DNA from: Pelagibius sp050330205 | GTDB taxonomy: Bacteria > Pseudomonadota > Alphaproteobacteria > Kiloniellales > Kiloniellaceae | Assembly (NCBI GenBank): GCA_050330205.1 | Contig: JBHJOA010000042.1 | Coordinates: forward strand, 16,422 to 80,421 | Direction: 5' to 3' | Length of the DNA: 64,000 bases | In this document: piece by piece, positions 1 to 8,929 of the stretch | Position numbering within the stretch: position 1 is the first letter of the stretch | Layout of the letters: every line of letters begins with the position of its first letter | Made by a program: the position numbers and the translations under genes | The notes under the pieces: model-generated | Databases searched by the model: none | The model's input: the letters and a program-made list of their open reading frames with translations, nothing else | Told to the model about the DNA's origin: nothing

Positions 1-408
1 TAGCAGGCGCCGCGCCTTGTCCAGGCTGACGTTGTCGGGCCAGGAGTTCAGCGGCGCGAAGCGCTGGTTGCCGGTACCGCCGCCGCCACGGCCGTCGGCC
101 AGCCGGTAGGAGCCGGCGGCATGCCAGGCCATGCGGATCATCAGGCCTTCGTAGTTGCCCCAGTCGGCCGGCCACCAGTCCTGGCTCTCGGTCATCAGCG
201 CGTGGAGGTCTTTCTTGAGCGCCGCGACGTCAAGCTTCTTGAGCTCTTCACGATAGTCGAAGTCCTTCCCCAGCGGGTCGGTCTTGGTGTCGTGCTGATG
301 CAGGATGTCCAGGTTGAGCGCGTTCGGCCACCACTCCATCACGTTCTTGCCGAGGGAGGTGTTCCCGCCGTGCATCACCGGGCATCTGCTTTCAACTTTT
401 GCGTCCAT
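1..408 (-). CDS. katG: Catalase-peroxidase KatG, N-terminal part (cut by window edge)
   Basis: The first 136 residues of a bifunctional haem catalase-peroxidase, which removes H2O2 in the cytoplasm. The visible part has the usual KatG opening (CPVMHGG) and a DWWP stretch. The distal haem-pocket motif IRMAWHAAGSYR supplies Arg92, Trp95 and His96; in the family the Trp joins the Met-Tyr-Trp cofactor. The ATG at 408 is preceded by GGAGGGAACG, a strong ribosome site. The C-terminal part lies outside the window, so completeness cannot be judged. It is divergent from oxyR, the usual arrangement for an OxyR-induced katG. Confidence 0.96.
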   Translation of the reverse strand, partial: MDAKVESRCPVMHGGNTSLGKNVMEWWPNALNLDILHQHDTKTDPLGKDFDYREELKKLDVAALKKDLHALMTESQDWWPADWGNYEGLMIRMAWHAAGSYRLADGRGGGGTGNQRFAPLNSWPDNVSLDKARRLL

Positions 409-636
409 CGTTCCCTCCGATCGAGTTGAGTGGATCGAGCCTTCCGTGCTCGAGATAGCGCGCCCGGGTTACCGGCAGTGCGAATGCCCGCTGCGGGGCG
501 ATCCCGCGCGCTGGCACCGGCCGACGCGAGGTGTGTGTGTCGCGACTTCGGGTCACCATTTGCACCTGCACCACCCTATCAAAGCCTATCCATTAGTTTA
601 ATTGCGATTTTCTGATGACGGTGATAAGGAGTGCTT
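409..636. promoter_or_regulatory. Divergent katG/oxyR control region
   Basis: A 228-bp region between two divergent genes that must hold both promoters. Two CTATC elements ten bases apart (576-580 and 586-590), followed by ATTAG (592-596), lie in the AT-richer part just upstream of oxyR. They resemble the ATAG/CTAT half-sites of OxyR operators, though the spacing is not the textbook 11 bases. That this is the OxyR site is inference from layout plus a partial motif. Confidence 0.45.
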
Positions 637-1614
637 ATGATCAACCTGACACTCAAGCAGCTTCGCTACTTCGAGGCCTTGGCACGGCATGGCCACTTCG
701 GGCATGCGGCGGACGACTGCGCGATCTCCCAGCCGGCCTTGTCGATGCAGATCAAGGAACTGGAAGAAACACTGGGCACGGAACTCTTCGAAAGGAGTGC
801 GCGTCAGGTCCGGCTTACCAATTTCGGAGAGCAGTGTGCCCTGCGCGTCCGCAGTATCCTGCGCTCGGTGGAAGAACTGGGCGACCTGGCGCGTGCCTCG
901 CACGACCGCCTGATCGGAAAGCTGCGGATCGGCGTGATCCCGACGATTGCGCCCTACCTGTTGCCGACGATCATCGGCAATCTCACCCGCCGGCATGACG
1001 GCCTCGACATTCACGTGCGCGAGACGGTGACCTCGAAGCTGATCCAAGAGCTGGCGGATGGTCGGATCGACACGGCGATCGTCGCCTTGCCGGTGTCCGA
1101 ACCTTCGCTGACCGAGACGGCGCTGTTCACCGAGGAATTCATGCTGGTGCGGCCGGCCACCGACGAGGGAAAGCAAGTGCCCGATCGCGAAACGCTGCGC
1201 GGCATGCGGCTTCTCCTCCTGGAAGAAGGGCACTGCTTTCGCGATCAGGCGCTATCGTTCTGCGATTTCCATTCGGCGCGACCGCGCGAGCTGCTGGACG
1301 GCAGCTCGCTGTCGACACTGGTGCAGATGGTCGGTGCCGGCATCGGCGTCACCCTGATCCCGGAAATGGCCGTGGCCGTGGAGACACGTTCCGCGCCGGT
1401 GTCCGTCGCCCGCTTCAACAGCCCCCGGCCTTCGCGAACGATCGGCATGATCTGGCGCAAGACGAGCCCGCTGGCCGAGCAGCTCCTGCAGATCTCCAAG
1501 GAGGTCGGTCAGTCGGCCGAGGCGCTGCGCGCGCAGCAGGAGCCGGCGCCGCCATCGCGCCGGCCCCGAACCCAACGCGCGGATGCCGCCGCCCGAGGCT
1601 CGCGACGCCCTTAA
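637..1614 (+). CDS. oxyR: Hydrogen peroxide sensor, LysR family (OxyR)
   Basis: A LysR-type activator of 325 residues with an N-terminal winged helix (about 1-60) and a periplasmic-binding-like sensor domain. The segment EEGHCFRDQALSFC places cysteines at 200 and 209, matching the C199/C208 disulfide switch of E. coli OxyR, so it should sense peroxide directly. The ATG at 637 is chosen over the GTG at 631 because ATAAGGA at 623-629 gives normal spacing. The last 40 or so residues are Pro/Arg/Ala-rich and probably disordered. It is divergent from katG, its expected target. Confidence 0.92.
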   Translation: MINLTLKQLRYFEALARHGHFGHAADDCAISQPALSMQIKELEETLGTELFERSARQVRLTNFGEQCALRVRSILRSVEELGDLARASHDRLIGKLRIGVIPTIAPYLLPTIIGNLTRRHDGLDIHVRETVTSKLIQELADGRIDTAIVALPVSEPSLTETALFTEEFMLVRPATDEGKQVPDRETLRGMRLLLLEEGHCFRDQALSFCDFHSARPRELLDGSSLSTLVQMVGAGIGVTLIPEMAVAVETRSAPVSVARFNSPRPSRTIGMIWRKTSPLAEQLLQISKEVGQSAEALRAQQEPAPPSRRPRTQRADAAARGSRRP

Positions 1615-1637
1615 TAACCGACGCGGTACCGCCGCGG

Positions 1638-2447
1638 TCAGGGGTTCGGTTTTCTGGAGCTGGACTGTCTGGCGCCGGGCTGTCTGGCGGTAGCAGGCGG
1701 CGCGACGTTTTCCTCGAAGAGGCGGCGGATCTCCCCGGCGGCGGCCAGGAGGGCGGCGGCCAACTCGCCGCGGCGGTCCTGCATGCGGTAGATCGGCCCG
1801 GCAACGGCGAGTCCGAAGCGGCGCTCGCCGCAGACCAGGGGCACGCCGACTCCCATGACGTCCGGCGCCGTCCTCGCCCAGTCCTCGCACCAGCCGCGCT
1901 CCACCGAGGCGTCGAGCTCCGCGGCCAGGCTCTCGGCGGTCCAGCCCGCGCGCCCCGGCGCGGCGGTGAGATCGAGCGAGGCGATGACGTCGGCGCGCTC
2001 ATCGGCGGCGAAGGACGCGAGGATGGCCATGCCGCTGGAGGCGGTGCAGAGCGGGCGCCGGTCGCCGACCTTCGCTGAATAGCGGATCGGCGAGGAGGAC
2101 TCCATGACGTCGACGTAGATCACCTCGCCGCGCTCGCGCACCGACAGCAGCACGGTCTCTCCGGTCTCCGCCGCCAGCGCCTCCAGAAAGCCGTGGATGC
2201 CCTGCAGGAAGGGATCGCCCTCGGCGATGCGATAGGCGAGATCGAGCAGCCGGCGCGTCGGATAGTAGCCGCCGCGCCGGCGCGTTTCGTAGATGTAGCC
2301 GTGATCGAGCAGGGTATGGATCAGGTTGAAGGTGCTGGACTTCGGAATGCCGAGCTGCTCGGCCAGCGCGGTCAGGGTGCGCGGCGCCTTCTCCTTGGCG
2401 AAGAGCTCGAAGAGGGCCAGCGCGTTCTCGACCTGACTTACTTTCAT
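1638..2447 (-). CDS. IclR-family transcriptional regulator
   Basis: About 269 residues. An N-terminal winged helix (roughly 5-60, with the PKSSTFNLIHTLLDHGYI recognition region) is followed by an IclR effector-binding domain (about 75-245) containing SSPIRYSAKVGDRRPLCTASSGMAIL, typical of the family. The Ser/Arg/Pro-rich tail is likely disordered. It is divergent from the ABC transporter operon at 2636-7313, which it probably controls in response to that transporter's substrate. The ATG at 2447 lies in the gene-proximal copy of a 19-bp tandem duplication; the ATG in the other copy is out of frame. Confidence 0.9.
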   Translation of the reverse strand: MKVSQVENALALFELFAKEKAPRTLTALAEQLGIPKSSTFNLIHTLLDHGYIYETRRRGGYYPTRRLLDLAYRIAEGDPFLQGIHGFLEALAAETGETVLLSVRERGEVIYVDVMESSSPIRYSAKVGDRRPLCTASSGMAILASFAADERADVIASLDLTAAPGRAGWTAESLAAELDASVERGWCEDWARTAPDVMGVGVPLVCGERRFGLAVAGPIYRMQDRRGELAAALLAAAGEIRRLFEENVAPPATARQPGARQSSSRKPNP

Positions 2448-2478
2448 TGCCACCCCTGGCTTTCATTGCCACCCCTGG
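2441..2478. repeat. Exact 19-bp tandem duplication over the IclR start
   Basis: CTTTCATTGCCACCCCTGG occurs at 2441-2459 and again, without a gap, at 2460-2478. Read on the minus strand, each copy holds a Shine-Dalgarno-like AGGGG, an ATG and the next codon. The mRNA therefore carries two start sites 19 bases apart, hence in different frames. Confidence 0.9.
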
Positions 2479-2515
2479 CTGTCCTCGCCCGGCCGCTCCA
2501 CAGGCAGGGCTCATT

Positions 2516-2531
2516 GTTCATATACATGAAC
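2516..2531. promoter_or_regulatory. Palindromic operator candidate in the IclR/ABC divergent region
   Basis: GTTCATATACATGAAC has perfect 6-base arms around a 4-base centre. It sits between the IclR gene and the transporter operon, about 105 bases before the first transporter start. IclR proteins bind palindromes of about this length, so this is the best candidate site; binding is inferred. Confidence 0.5.
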
Positions 2532-2635
2532 TTTGTTGCTTGCATCGGAAAAAATGGACATACCCGGGCCGCTTAGGTAGCTTTTGGAAACTTTCCGGGA
2601 CGGAACCAACGGGAAGCGCAACAGGCGGGGAGGAC

Positions 2636-3391
2636 ATGGCAGAAGACATCATTCTGTCCGCGAACGGCTTGACCAAGGAATTCAAGGGGTTCGTGGCCGT
2701 CGACGGCGTCGATCTGATGATCGGGCGTGGCAAGATCCATGCCCTGATCGGCCCCAACGGCGCCGGCAAGACCACCTGCTTCAACCTGCTGACCAAGTTC
2801 CTCCAGCCGACCCAGGGGGCCATCGTCTACAACGGGCAGGACATCACCAGCCTGGCGCCGGCCGACATCGCCCGCCTCGGCCTCGTCCGCTCGTTCCAGA
2901 TCTCCGCGGTCTTCCCGCATCTGACCGCGCTGGAAAACGTCCGCATCGCCCTGCAGCGCCGGCGCGGCGAGAGCTTCGACTTCTGGCGCTCCGAGACCGT
3001 GCTGCGCCGCTTCAACGACGAAGCCATGGGGCACCTCGAGGACGTCGGCCTGACCGAGTTCGCACACGAAAAGGCCGGCGAACTGCCCTACGGCCGCAAG
3101 CGGGCGCTGGAGATCGCGACGACCCTGGCGCTCGACCCGGAACTGCTGCTGCTCGACGAGCCCACCGCCGGCATGGCCCAGCAGGACATCGAGCGCATCA
3201 CCGCCCTCGTCAGCCGCATCGCCAAGGACCGGACGATCCTCATGGTCGAGCACAATCTCTCGGTGGTCGCCTCGCTGGCCGACCACATCACCGTCCTGGC
3301 CCGCGGCAAGGTGCTGGCCGAGGGCGACTACGCAACGGTGTCGAAGGATCCCCGCGTGATCGAAGCCTACATCGGAGCCGGCCATGCCTGA
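2636..3391 (+). CDS. livG: ABC transporter ATPase, LivG type
   Basis: A 251-residue ATP-binding subunit of a branched-chain amino acid (HAAT) type importer. Seen: Walker A GPNGAGKTT, a variant signature LPYGRKRALEIA in place of the usual LSYGQQR, Walker B LLLLDEPTAGM, and the LivG C-terminal pattern VIEAYIG. The ATG at 2636 follows GGGGAGGAC. The gene overlaps livF by 8 bases, indicating translational coupling. The family takes branched-chain amino acids, amides, urea or aromatic acids; the substrate here is not determined. Confidence 0.93.
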   Translation: MAEDIILSANGLTKEFKGFVAVDGVDLMIGRGKIHALIGPNGAGKTTCFNLLTKFLQPTQGAIVYNGQDITSLAPADIARLGLVRSFQISAVFPHLTALENVRIALQRRRGESFDFWRSETVLRRFNDEAMGHLEDVGLTEFAHEKAGELPYGRKRALEIATTLALDPELLLLDEPTAGMAQQDIERITALVSRIAKDRTILMVEHNLSVVASLADHITVLARGKVLAEGDYATVSKDPRVIEAYIGAGHA

Positions 3392-4130
3392 GGCCGCCGC
3401 CGCGACTTCCCCGGCGCCGGCCGCGGCCGGCAGCCCCCTGCTCGCGGTCTCCGGCCTCGAGGGCTGGTACGGCGAGAGCCATGTGCTGCACGGCATCACC
3501 TTCGACGTCCGCGAAGGCGAGGTGGTGACCCTGCTCGGCCGCAACGGCGCCGGCAAGACCACCACCTTGAAGGCGATCATGGGCATCCTGATCCAGCGCC
3601 GGGGTTCGGTGACATTCGAGGGCAGCGAACTCATCAAGCTGCCGGCCCGGGCGATCGCCCGCCACGGCATCTCCTACTGCCCGGAGGAGCGCGGTATCTT
3701 CGCCAGCCTTTCGGTGGAGGAGAACCTGATGCTGCCGCCGCGGGTGCGCCCCGGCGGACTCACGGTAGAACAGATCTACGAGCTGTTCCCGAACCTGAAG
3801 GAGCGCCGCGCCAGCCAGGGCACCAAGCTGTCCGGTGGCGAGCAGCAAATGCTCGCCATCGGCCGCATCCTGCGCACCGGCGCCAAGCTGCTGCTGCTGG
3901 ACGAGCCGACCGAGGGCCTGGCTCCGGTCATCGTCCAGCAGATCGGCCATACCATCGCGCGGCTGAAGCAGCAGGGCTTCACCATCGTGCTGGTGGAGCA
4001 GAATTTCCGGTTCGCCGCCTCGGTGGCGGACCGGCACTATGTCGTCGAGCAGGGTAAGGTGATCGACACCATCCTGAACGACGACATCGACGCGAACATC
4101 GAGAAGCTGCACGCTTATCTCGGCGTTTAA
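3384..4130 (+). CDS. livF: ABC transporter ATPase, LivF type
   Basis: A 248-residue second ATPase of the importer. The Walker A GRNGAGKTT, the signature LSGGEQQMLAIGRIL and the Walker B LLLLDEPTEGL are all intact, as is the switch region VLVEQNF. The first 20 residues are an Ala/Pro-rich extension not typical of LivF. It pairs with the LivG-type subunit just upstream as a heterodimeric motor. Confidence 0.93.
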   Translation: MPEAAAATSPAPAAAGSPLLAVSGLEGWYGESHVLHGITFDVREGEVVTLLGRNGAGKTTTLKAIMGILIQRRGSVTFEGSELIKLPARAIARHGISYCPEERGIFASLSVEENLMLPPRVRPGGLTVEQIYELFPNLKERRASQGTKLSGGEQQMLAIGRILRTGAKLLLLDEPTEGLAPVIVQQIGHTIARLKQQGFTIVLVEQNFRFAASVADRHYVVEQGKVIDTILNDDIDANIEKLHAYLGV

Positions 4131-4176
4131 CGATTGGAAACCGGCGCTTCGCGCCGCAGACGGGAGGAAAATACAA

Positions 4177-5376
4177 ATGCAGAAAGCAAGATTGCTGCTG
4201 GCATCGGTAGCGGCGGTTCTGGTCGCCGCCCCGGCCTATGCCGACATTTCGGTGAAGATCGGCGTCATGAACGACCGCTCCGGCACCTATGCCGACCTGT
4301 CGGGCGAAGGCTCGGTGGTGGCCGCGCGCATGGCGGTCGAGGACTTCGGCGCCGGCTCCAAGGGCATCAACGTCACCATCGTCTCGGCCGACCACCAGAA
4401 CAAGCCGGACATCGCCTCCAACCTGGCGCGCCAGTGGTACGATGCCGAGGACGTCGACGTCATCGCCGACGTGCCGACCTCCTCCGCGGCGCTGGCCGTG
4501 AACGACATCACCCGCGAGAAGAACAAGGTGTTCCTGGTCTCCGGCGCGGCGACCTCCGACCTCACCGGCCCGGCCTGCTCGCCGAACACGGTCCACTGGA
4601 CCTACGACACCTGGTCGCTGGCCCACGGCACCGGCCAGGCCATGGTCGAGACCGGCGGCGATTCCTGGTTCTTCCTGACTGCCGACTACGCCTTCGGCCA
4701 TGCCCTGGAGCGCGATACCGGCGCCGTGGTCGAGGCCTCCGGCGGCAAGGTGCTGGGCGCCGTCCGGCACCCCTTCCCGGGCCAGGACTTCTCCTCCTTC
4801 CTGCTGCAGGCCCAGGCTTCCGGCGCCAAGGTAATCGGCCTCGCCAACGCCGGCGCCGACACCACCAACGCCATCAAGCAGGCGCACGAATTCGGCATCA
4901 CTCAGGGCGGCCAGAATCTCGCTGGCCTGCTGATCTTCATCACCGACGTCAACGCCCTCGGCCTCGAGCCGGCACAGGGCCTGGTGCTGACCGAGGCCTT
5001 CTATTGGGACCTCAACGACGACACCCGGGCGTGGTCGGAGCGCTTCGCCGCTGCACACAACGGCAGCAAGCCGACGATGGTTCAGGCAGGCGTCTACGCC
5101 TCCGTGCTGCACTACCTGAAGGCCGTCGAGGCGGCGGGCAGCAAGGACTCCGAAGCGGTCATGGCCAAGATGAAGGAGATGCCGAGCGAGGATCCGCTGT
5201 TCGGCCAGGGTCAGGTGCGCCAGGACGGCCGCCACGTGCATGATATGTACCTCTTCCAGGTGAAGAGCCCGGACCGGTCGAGCGGTGTCTGGGACTACTA
5301 CGATGTCCTCGCCACCATCCCCGCCGAGCGTGCCTTCCGCCCGATCAACGAGGGGAACTGCCCGCTCGTCAACTAA
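4177..5376 (+). CDS. ABC transporter periplasmic substrate-binding protein
   Basis: A 399-residue Leu/Ile/Val-binding-protein-like (Peripla_BP_6) receptor. The signal peptide is MQKARLLLASVAAVLVAAPAYA with likely cleavage after AYA. The mature protein opens with ISVKIGVMNDRSGTYADLSG, the usual ligand-pocket loop. It sits between the ATPases and the permeases, which fits an operon. The substrate cannot be read from sequence alone; IclR control makes an aromatic or organic acid possible. Confidence 0.92.
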   Translation: MQKARLLLASVAAVLVAAPAYADISVKIGVMNDRSGTYADLSGEGSVVAARMAVEDFGAGSKGINVTIVSADHQNKPDIASNLARQWYDAEDVDVIADVPTSSAALAVNDITREKNKVFLVSGAATSDLTGPACSPNTVHWTYDTWSLAHGTGQAMVETGGDSWFFLTADYAFGHALERDTGAVVEASGGKVLGAVRHPFPGQDFSSFLLQAQASGAKVIGLANAGADTTNAIKQAHEFGITQGGQNLAGLLIFITDVNALGLEPAQGLVLTEAFYWDLNDDTRAWSERFAAAHNGSKPTMVQAGVYASVLHYLKAVEAAGSKDSEAVMAKMKEMPSEDPLFGQGQVRQDGRHVHDMYLFQVKSPDRSSGVWDYYDVLATIPAERAFRPINEGNCPLVN

Positions 5377-5442
5377 CGATCAAGTGTGCTCGGGGCGCGC
5401 CGGTTCCGCCGGCGCGTCCCCCCGCTCCCTAGGACCCGTCCC

Positions 5443-6330
5443 ATGTTCGAGCTTCTCGGTATCCCGCCACAGGCGCTGTTCGGGCAACTGCTCCTCGGCC
5501 TGATCAACGGCTCGTTCTACGCCATGCTCAGCCTTGGGCTCGCCGTCATCTTCGGCCTGCTGAACATCATCAACTTCACCCACGGCGCGCAGTACATGAT
5601 GGGCGCCTTCGTGGCGTGGATGCTGCTGTACTACCTGGGTATCGGCTACTGGGGCGCCCTGATCCTGGCGCCGGTGATCGTCGGCGTGACCGGGATCATT
5701 CTCGAACGCCTGATGATCTCCAAACTGTATCATCTGGACCACCTCTACGGCCTGCTCCTCACCTTCGGCCTGGCGCTGATCATTCAGGGCCTGTTCCGCA
5801 ACGAGTACGGCATCTCCGGCCAGTCCTACAGCATTCCCTCGCAACTCACGGGCGGCCAGAACCTCGGCTTCATGTTCCTGCCGAATTACCGGATCTGGGT
5901 CGTCGCGGTCTCGGTGACCGTGTGCCTCGGCACCTGGTTCGTCATCGAGAAGACGCGCCTCGGCGCCTACCTGCGCGCGGCCACCGAGAACCCGGTGCTG
6001 GTCGGTGCCTTCGGCATCAATGTGCCGCGCCTGGTGACGCTGACCTACGGCTTCGGCGTCGGCCTCGCCGCGCTGGCCGGGGTGCTCGCCGCGCCGATCT
6101 ATTCGGTCAACCCCAACATGGGCGCCGACCTTATCATCGTCGTCTTCGCCGTGGTGGTGATCGGCGGCATGGGATCGATCCTCGGTGCCATCGTCACCGG
6201 TTTCGGGCTCGGGCTGATCGAGGGCCTCACCAAGGTGTTCTATCCGGAAGGCTCCGCCGTGGTCATCTTCGTCATCATGGCCATCGTGCTGCTGGTGAAA
6301 CCCGCCGGCCTGTTCGGGAGGACCGCGTGA
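5443..6330 (+). CDS. livH: ABC transporter permease, LivH type
   Basis: A 295-residue inner-membrane permease with about eight hydrophobic segments. The opening LINGSFYAMLSLGLAVIFGL and the segment INFTHGAQYMMGAF are characteristic of LivH. The late GGMGSILGAIVTGFGLG loop is the likely ATPase-coupling region. The stop overlaps the next permease start (ATGA). Confidence 0.93.
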   Translation: MFELLGIPPQALFGQLLLGLINGSFYAMLSLGLAVIFGLLNIINFTHGAQYMMGAFVAWMLLYYLGIGYWGALILAPVIVGVTGIILERLMISKLYHLDHLYGLLLTFGLALIIQGLFRNEYGISGQSYSIPSQLTGGQNLGFMFLPNYRIWVVAVSVTVCLGTWFVIEKTRLGAYLRAATENPVLVGAFGINVPRLVTLTYGFGVGLAALAGVLAAPIYSVNPNMGADLIIVVFAVVVIGGMGSILGAIVTGFGLGLIEGLTKVFYPEGSAVVIFVIMAIVLLVKPAGLFGRTA

Positions 6331-7313
6331 TGGCCGCCGACGTCGAACAGCTCGACCGCCGGGAGGCGATGCTCGCCGGCGCGTCCGGCATGCCGCGCCA
6401 CCACCAGTACATCTTTGCGGGGCTGTTGGCCTTTGCCCTGGTGGCGCCCTTCGTGCTCTACCCCGTCTTCGTGATGAAGGTGCTGTGCTTCGTGCTGTTC
6501 GCCTGCGCCTTCAACCTGCTGCTGGGATTCGGTGGGCTGCTGTCCTTCGGCCATGCCGCCTACTTCGGCTCCGCCAGCTATGTCGCCGCCCACGCGGCGA
6601 AGGTCTGGGGCCTGACGCCGGAGTTGGCAATCCTCTGCGGGATGGCGACGGCGGCCGGCCTCGGCTTCGTGTTCGGCGGCCTCGCCATCCGCCGCGCCGG
6701 CATCTACTTCGCGATGGTGACCCTCGCCTTCGCGCAGATGATCTACTTCTTCGCGCTGCAGGCACCTTTCACCGGCGGCGAGGACGGCATCCAGGCGGTG
6801 CCGCGCGGCGACCTGCTGGGCATCATCAGCCTGCGGTCCGACCTGACCCTCTACTTCTTCGTGCTGGCGATCGTCTTTACCGGGTTGCTGGCCATCTACC
6901 GCATCATCCACTCGCCCTTCGGCCAGGTACTGAAGGCGATCCGCGACAACGAGCCGCGCGCGATCTCGCTGGGCTACCACGTGCAGCGCTACAAGCTGGC
7001 GGTCTTCGTGCTCTCGGCCGCCCTCGCCGGCCTCGCCGGCGCGACCAAGGCCCTGGTCTTCCAACTTGCCTCGCTGACCGACGTGCACTGGACGATGTCC
7101 GGCGAGGTGGTGCTGATGACCCTGCTCGGTGGCATGGGCACGGTCTTCGGGCCGATTGCCGGCGCCGCCATCATCGTGACCATGCAGAACTACCTCGCCG
7201 GCTTCGGCGCCTGGGTGACCGTGATCCAGGGCGTCATCTTCGTGATCGGCGTGCTGCTGTTCCGGGAGGGCATCGTCGGCGTGCTGTCGCGCTGGCTGAA
7301 GAAGCCGCTTTAG
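6330..7313 (+). CDS. livM: ABC transporter permease, LivM type
   Basis: A 327-residue second permease. NLLLGFGGLLSFGHAAYFG and FALRPRQ-like positions such as VLKAIRDNEPRAISLGYHV mark the LivM family, and GGMGTVFGPIAGAA is the coupling region. The ATG at 6330 overlaps the livH stop; a GTG three bases earlier is possible. It is the last gene of the operon, and no clear hairpin terminator follows in the short gap. Confidence 0.92.
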   Translation: MAADVEQLDRREAMLAGASGMPRHHQYIFAGLLAFALVAPFVLYPVFVMKVLCFVLFACAFNLLLGFGGLLSFGHAAYFGSASYVAAHAAKVWGLTPELAILCGMATAAGLGFVFGGLAIRRAGIYFAMVTLAFAQMIYFFALQAPFTGGEDGIQAVPRGDLLGIISLRSDLTLYFFVLAIVFTGLLAIYRIIHSPFGQVLKAIRDNEPRAISLGYHVQRYKLAVFVLSAALAGLAGATKALVFQLASLTDVHWTMSGEVVLMTLLGGMGTVFGPIAGAAIIVTMQNYLAGFGAWVTVIQGVIFVIGVLLFREGIVGVLSRWLKKPL

Positions 7314-7334
7314 GTTCCGGGGGCGGCCGGCAGC

Positions 7335-7607
7335 TCAGTGAGTCCCCAACAATGCCTGCAGATCATCCAGGCAGCGGTTGGCGGTGTCGAGCAGCCTATC
7401 GACCTCCGCATCATCGCCGGCATGCGACGCCTCATGGCAGAGGCGTTTCACCTGCTCCGCCAGGGCGACCGCCCGGATAGCGTCTTCCGGGCGATGGAAC
7501 CATGCCGCCGCACCGTCCAGGCGCTCACGCACCGCCGCCAGGTTCCGGAGAACCTCACCGATACTGGCACCGGACCCTGGGGTGGCCGCACTTGGCATCG
7601 AAGGCAT
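7335..7607 (-). CDS. Small helical protein of unknown function
   Basis: A 90-residue product predicted to be mostly helical, with heptad-like spacing (IGEVLRNLAAVRERL, RLLDTANRCLDDLQALL) and a His/Cys-bearing middle. I do not recognise the family. The ATG at 7607 follows GACGGGAT; the frame stays open further upstream but with poorer codon usage. It lies alone between the transporter operon and a divergent Crp/Fnr gene. Confidence 0.5.
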   Translation of the reverse strand: MPSMPSAATPGSGASIGEVLRNLAAVRERLDGAAAWFHRPEDAIRAVALAEQVKRLCHEASHAGDDAEVDRLLDTANRCLDDLQALLGTH

Positions 7608-7764
7608 ATCCCGTCGGAGGCATCGGCGCGTCGCATGCCGGACGCGTCCGCAGCGCAGAACTGCTCCAGGCAATTTCACTAGCCAGGCACAATCAAACCG
7701 TGCAATCGTGGATCTGTCCTTGATCTGCGTCATCTCCGCGACCGCTCTTCCGTTGGAGGCCCCC

Positions 7765-8469
7765 ATGGCGTGCGACACACATGACAGCCCCGCGCCCGGC
7801 AGCCGCGCGTCCTCCACTCTGATCTGCCGATCCCTCGACGACGAGGAAATGCGGCAACTCGACCGCCTCGCGACGACCGTATCCCTGCCGCCGGGGCGTT
7901 ACGTTTTTCACGAAGGAGACCGCAACGACTCCCTCTACGACGTCGCGGCGGGCGCGCTCAGCCTGTCGAAGCTCCTGCCGGACGGACGCCGCCAGGTCGT
8001 CGGTTTCCGCTTTGCGGGCGATCTGCTGGGACTGTCCGCCGGCCGCGAACATGCCTTCAGCGCGGAGGCACTGGCGCCCGTCAGCCTCTACCGCTTCGAC
8101 CGAAGAGGTTTCGCGCAGCTCTCGATAGCTCACCCGGAGGTTGAGCGTCGGCTGCTGAGCCTGGCTTCCGACGAACTTTTGCGGGCACAGGAACATCTGC
8201 TGATTCTCGGGCGCAAGACGGCAACCGAGCGCCTGGCCTCGGTGCTGATCTGGCTGGTCCGCCGCATCGGCCGGCAAGACCGCGACGGCTGGCGGGTGGA
8301 CCTGCCGATGACCCGCACCGACCTGGCGGACTACATCGGGCTCACCACGGAGACGGTCAGCCGCACCTTCGCCCATCTGCGCGGCGAGGGGGTGATCTAT
8401 ACCTACGGCGTGAGGTCGCTGCGGGTTCCGCGGGTCGAGGATCTGGACTCCTACAGCGGCGACGCCTGA
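7765..8469 (+). CDS. Crp/Fnr-family transcriptional regulator (FixK-like)
   Basis: A 234-residue regulator. The N-terminal cNMP-binding-type beta roll (about 20-130) includes LPPGRYVFHEGDRNDSLYDVAAG, and the C-terminal helix-turn-helix (about 165-225) includes MTRTDLADYIGLTTETVSRTF. The Fnr N-terminal Cys cluster for a 4Fe-4S centre is absent (only isolated Cys3 and Cys24), so it is closer to FixK-like members. The start follows TTGGAGG. The upstream TTGATCTGCGTCAT at 7720-7733 is half of an Fnr/FixK box and hints weakly at autocontrol. Its tail overlaps the convergent arsC by 19 bases. Confidence 0.88.
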   Translation: MACDTHDSPAPGSRASSTLICRSLDDEEMRQLDRLATTVSLPPGRYVFHEGDRNDSLYDVAAGALSLSKLLPDGRRQVVGFRFAGDLLGLSAGREHAFSAEALAPVSLYRFDRRGFAQLSIAHPEVERRLLSLASDELLRAQEHLLILGRKTATERLASVLIWLVRRIGRQDRDGWRVDLPMTRTDLADYIGLTTETVSRTFAHLRGEGVIYTYGVRSLRVPRVEDLDSYSGDA

Positions 8470-8888
8470 GCGGAACGGTCGAGCCGGCTTTTCAGGTCCT
8501 TCAACTGCGCCTCGATCCGGTCGCGCGCGCTGCGGAAGCGCGCCCGCAGGTCGTCGGGCGTGAGCGCCGGGTCGTCCGATGCCGGGTCGGGGACCGGCCA
8601 GTGCAGGCGCTGCACCCGCCCGGGCAGCAGCGGGCAGACCTCCTCGGCGCAGAGCGTGACCACGAGGTCGACGGCGGCGGGGTCGACATCGGCCACCGAG
8701 GTCGAGCGGTGGCCGGAGATGTCGATGCCGAGCTCGCTCATGGCTTCGATCGCGTAGGGGTTGACGCGCGACGGCTGCGAGCCGGCGCTCATCACCTCGG
8801 CGGCATCCCCGAACAGCCGCCGCGCCAGGCCCTCGGCCATCTGGCTGCGCGCCGAGTTCGCGACACAGAGGAACAGAATGCGCGTCAC
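8451..8888 (-). CDS. arsC: Arsenate reductase, low-molecular-weight phosphatase type
   Basis: About 145 residues that reduce arsenate to arsenite for export. The N-terminal P-loop CVANSAR fits the CX5R catalytic signature, and VTLCAEEVCPLLPG supplies further cysteines for the thioredoxin-type disulfide cascade, followed by WPVPDP with the general-acid Asp. The GTG at 8888 is preferred because GGGAGGGAA lies just upstream. An ATG at 8930, overlapping the acr3 stop, would add 14 residues. Last gene of the arsR-acr3-arsC operon. Confidence 0.9.
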   Translation of the reverse strand: MTRILFLCVANSARSQMAEGLARRLFGDAAEVMSAGSQPSRVNPYAIEAMSELGIDISGHRSTSVADVDPAAVDLVVTLCAEEVCPLLPGRVQRLHWPVPDPASDDPALTPDDLRARFRSARDRIEAQLKDLKSRLDRSAQASPL

Positions 8889-8929
8889 GCCATTTCCCTC
8901 CCCGGCCGCACGGTCCTCGGGCGCCACCA

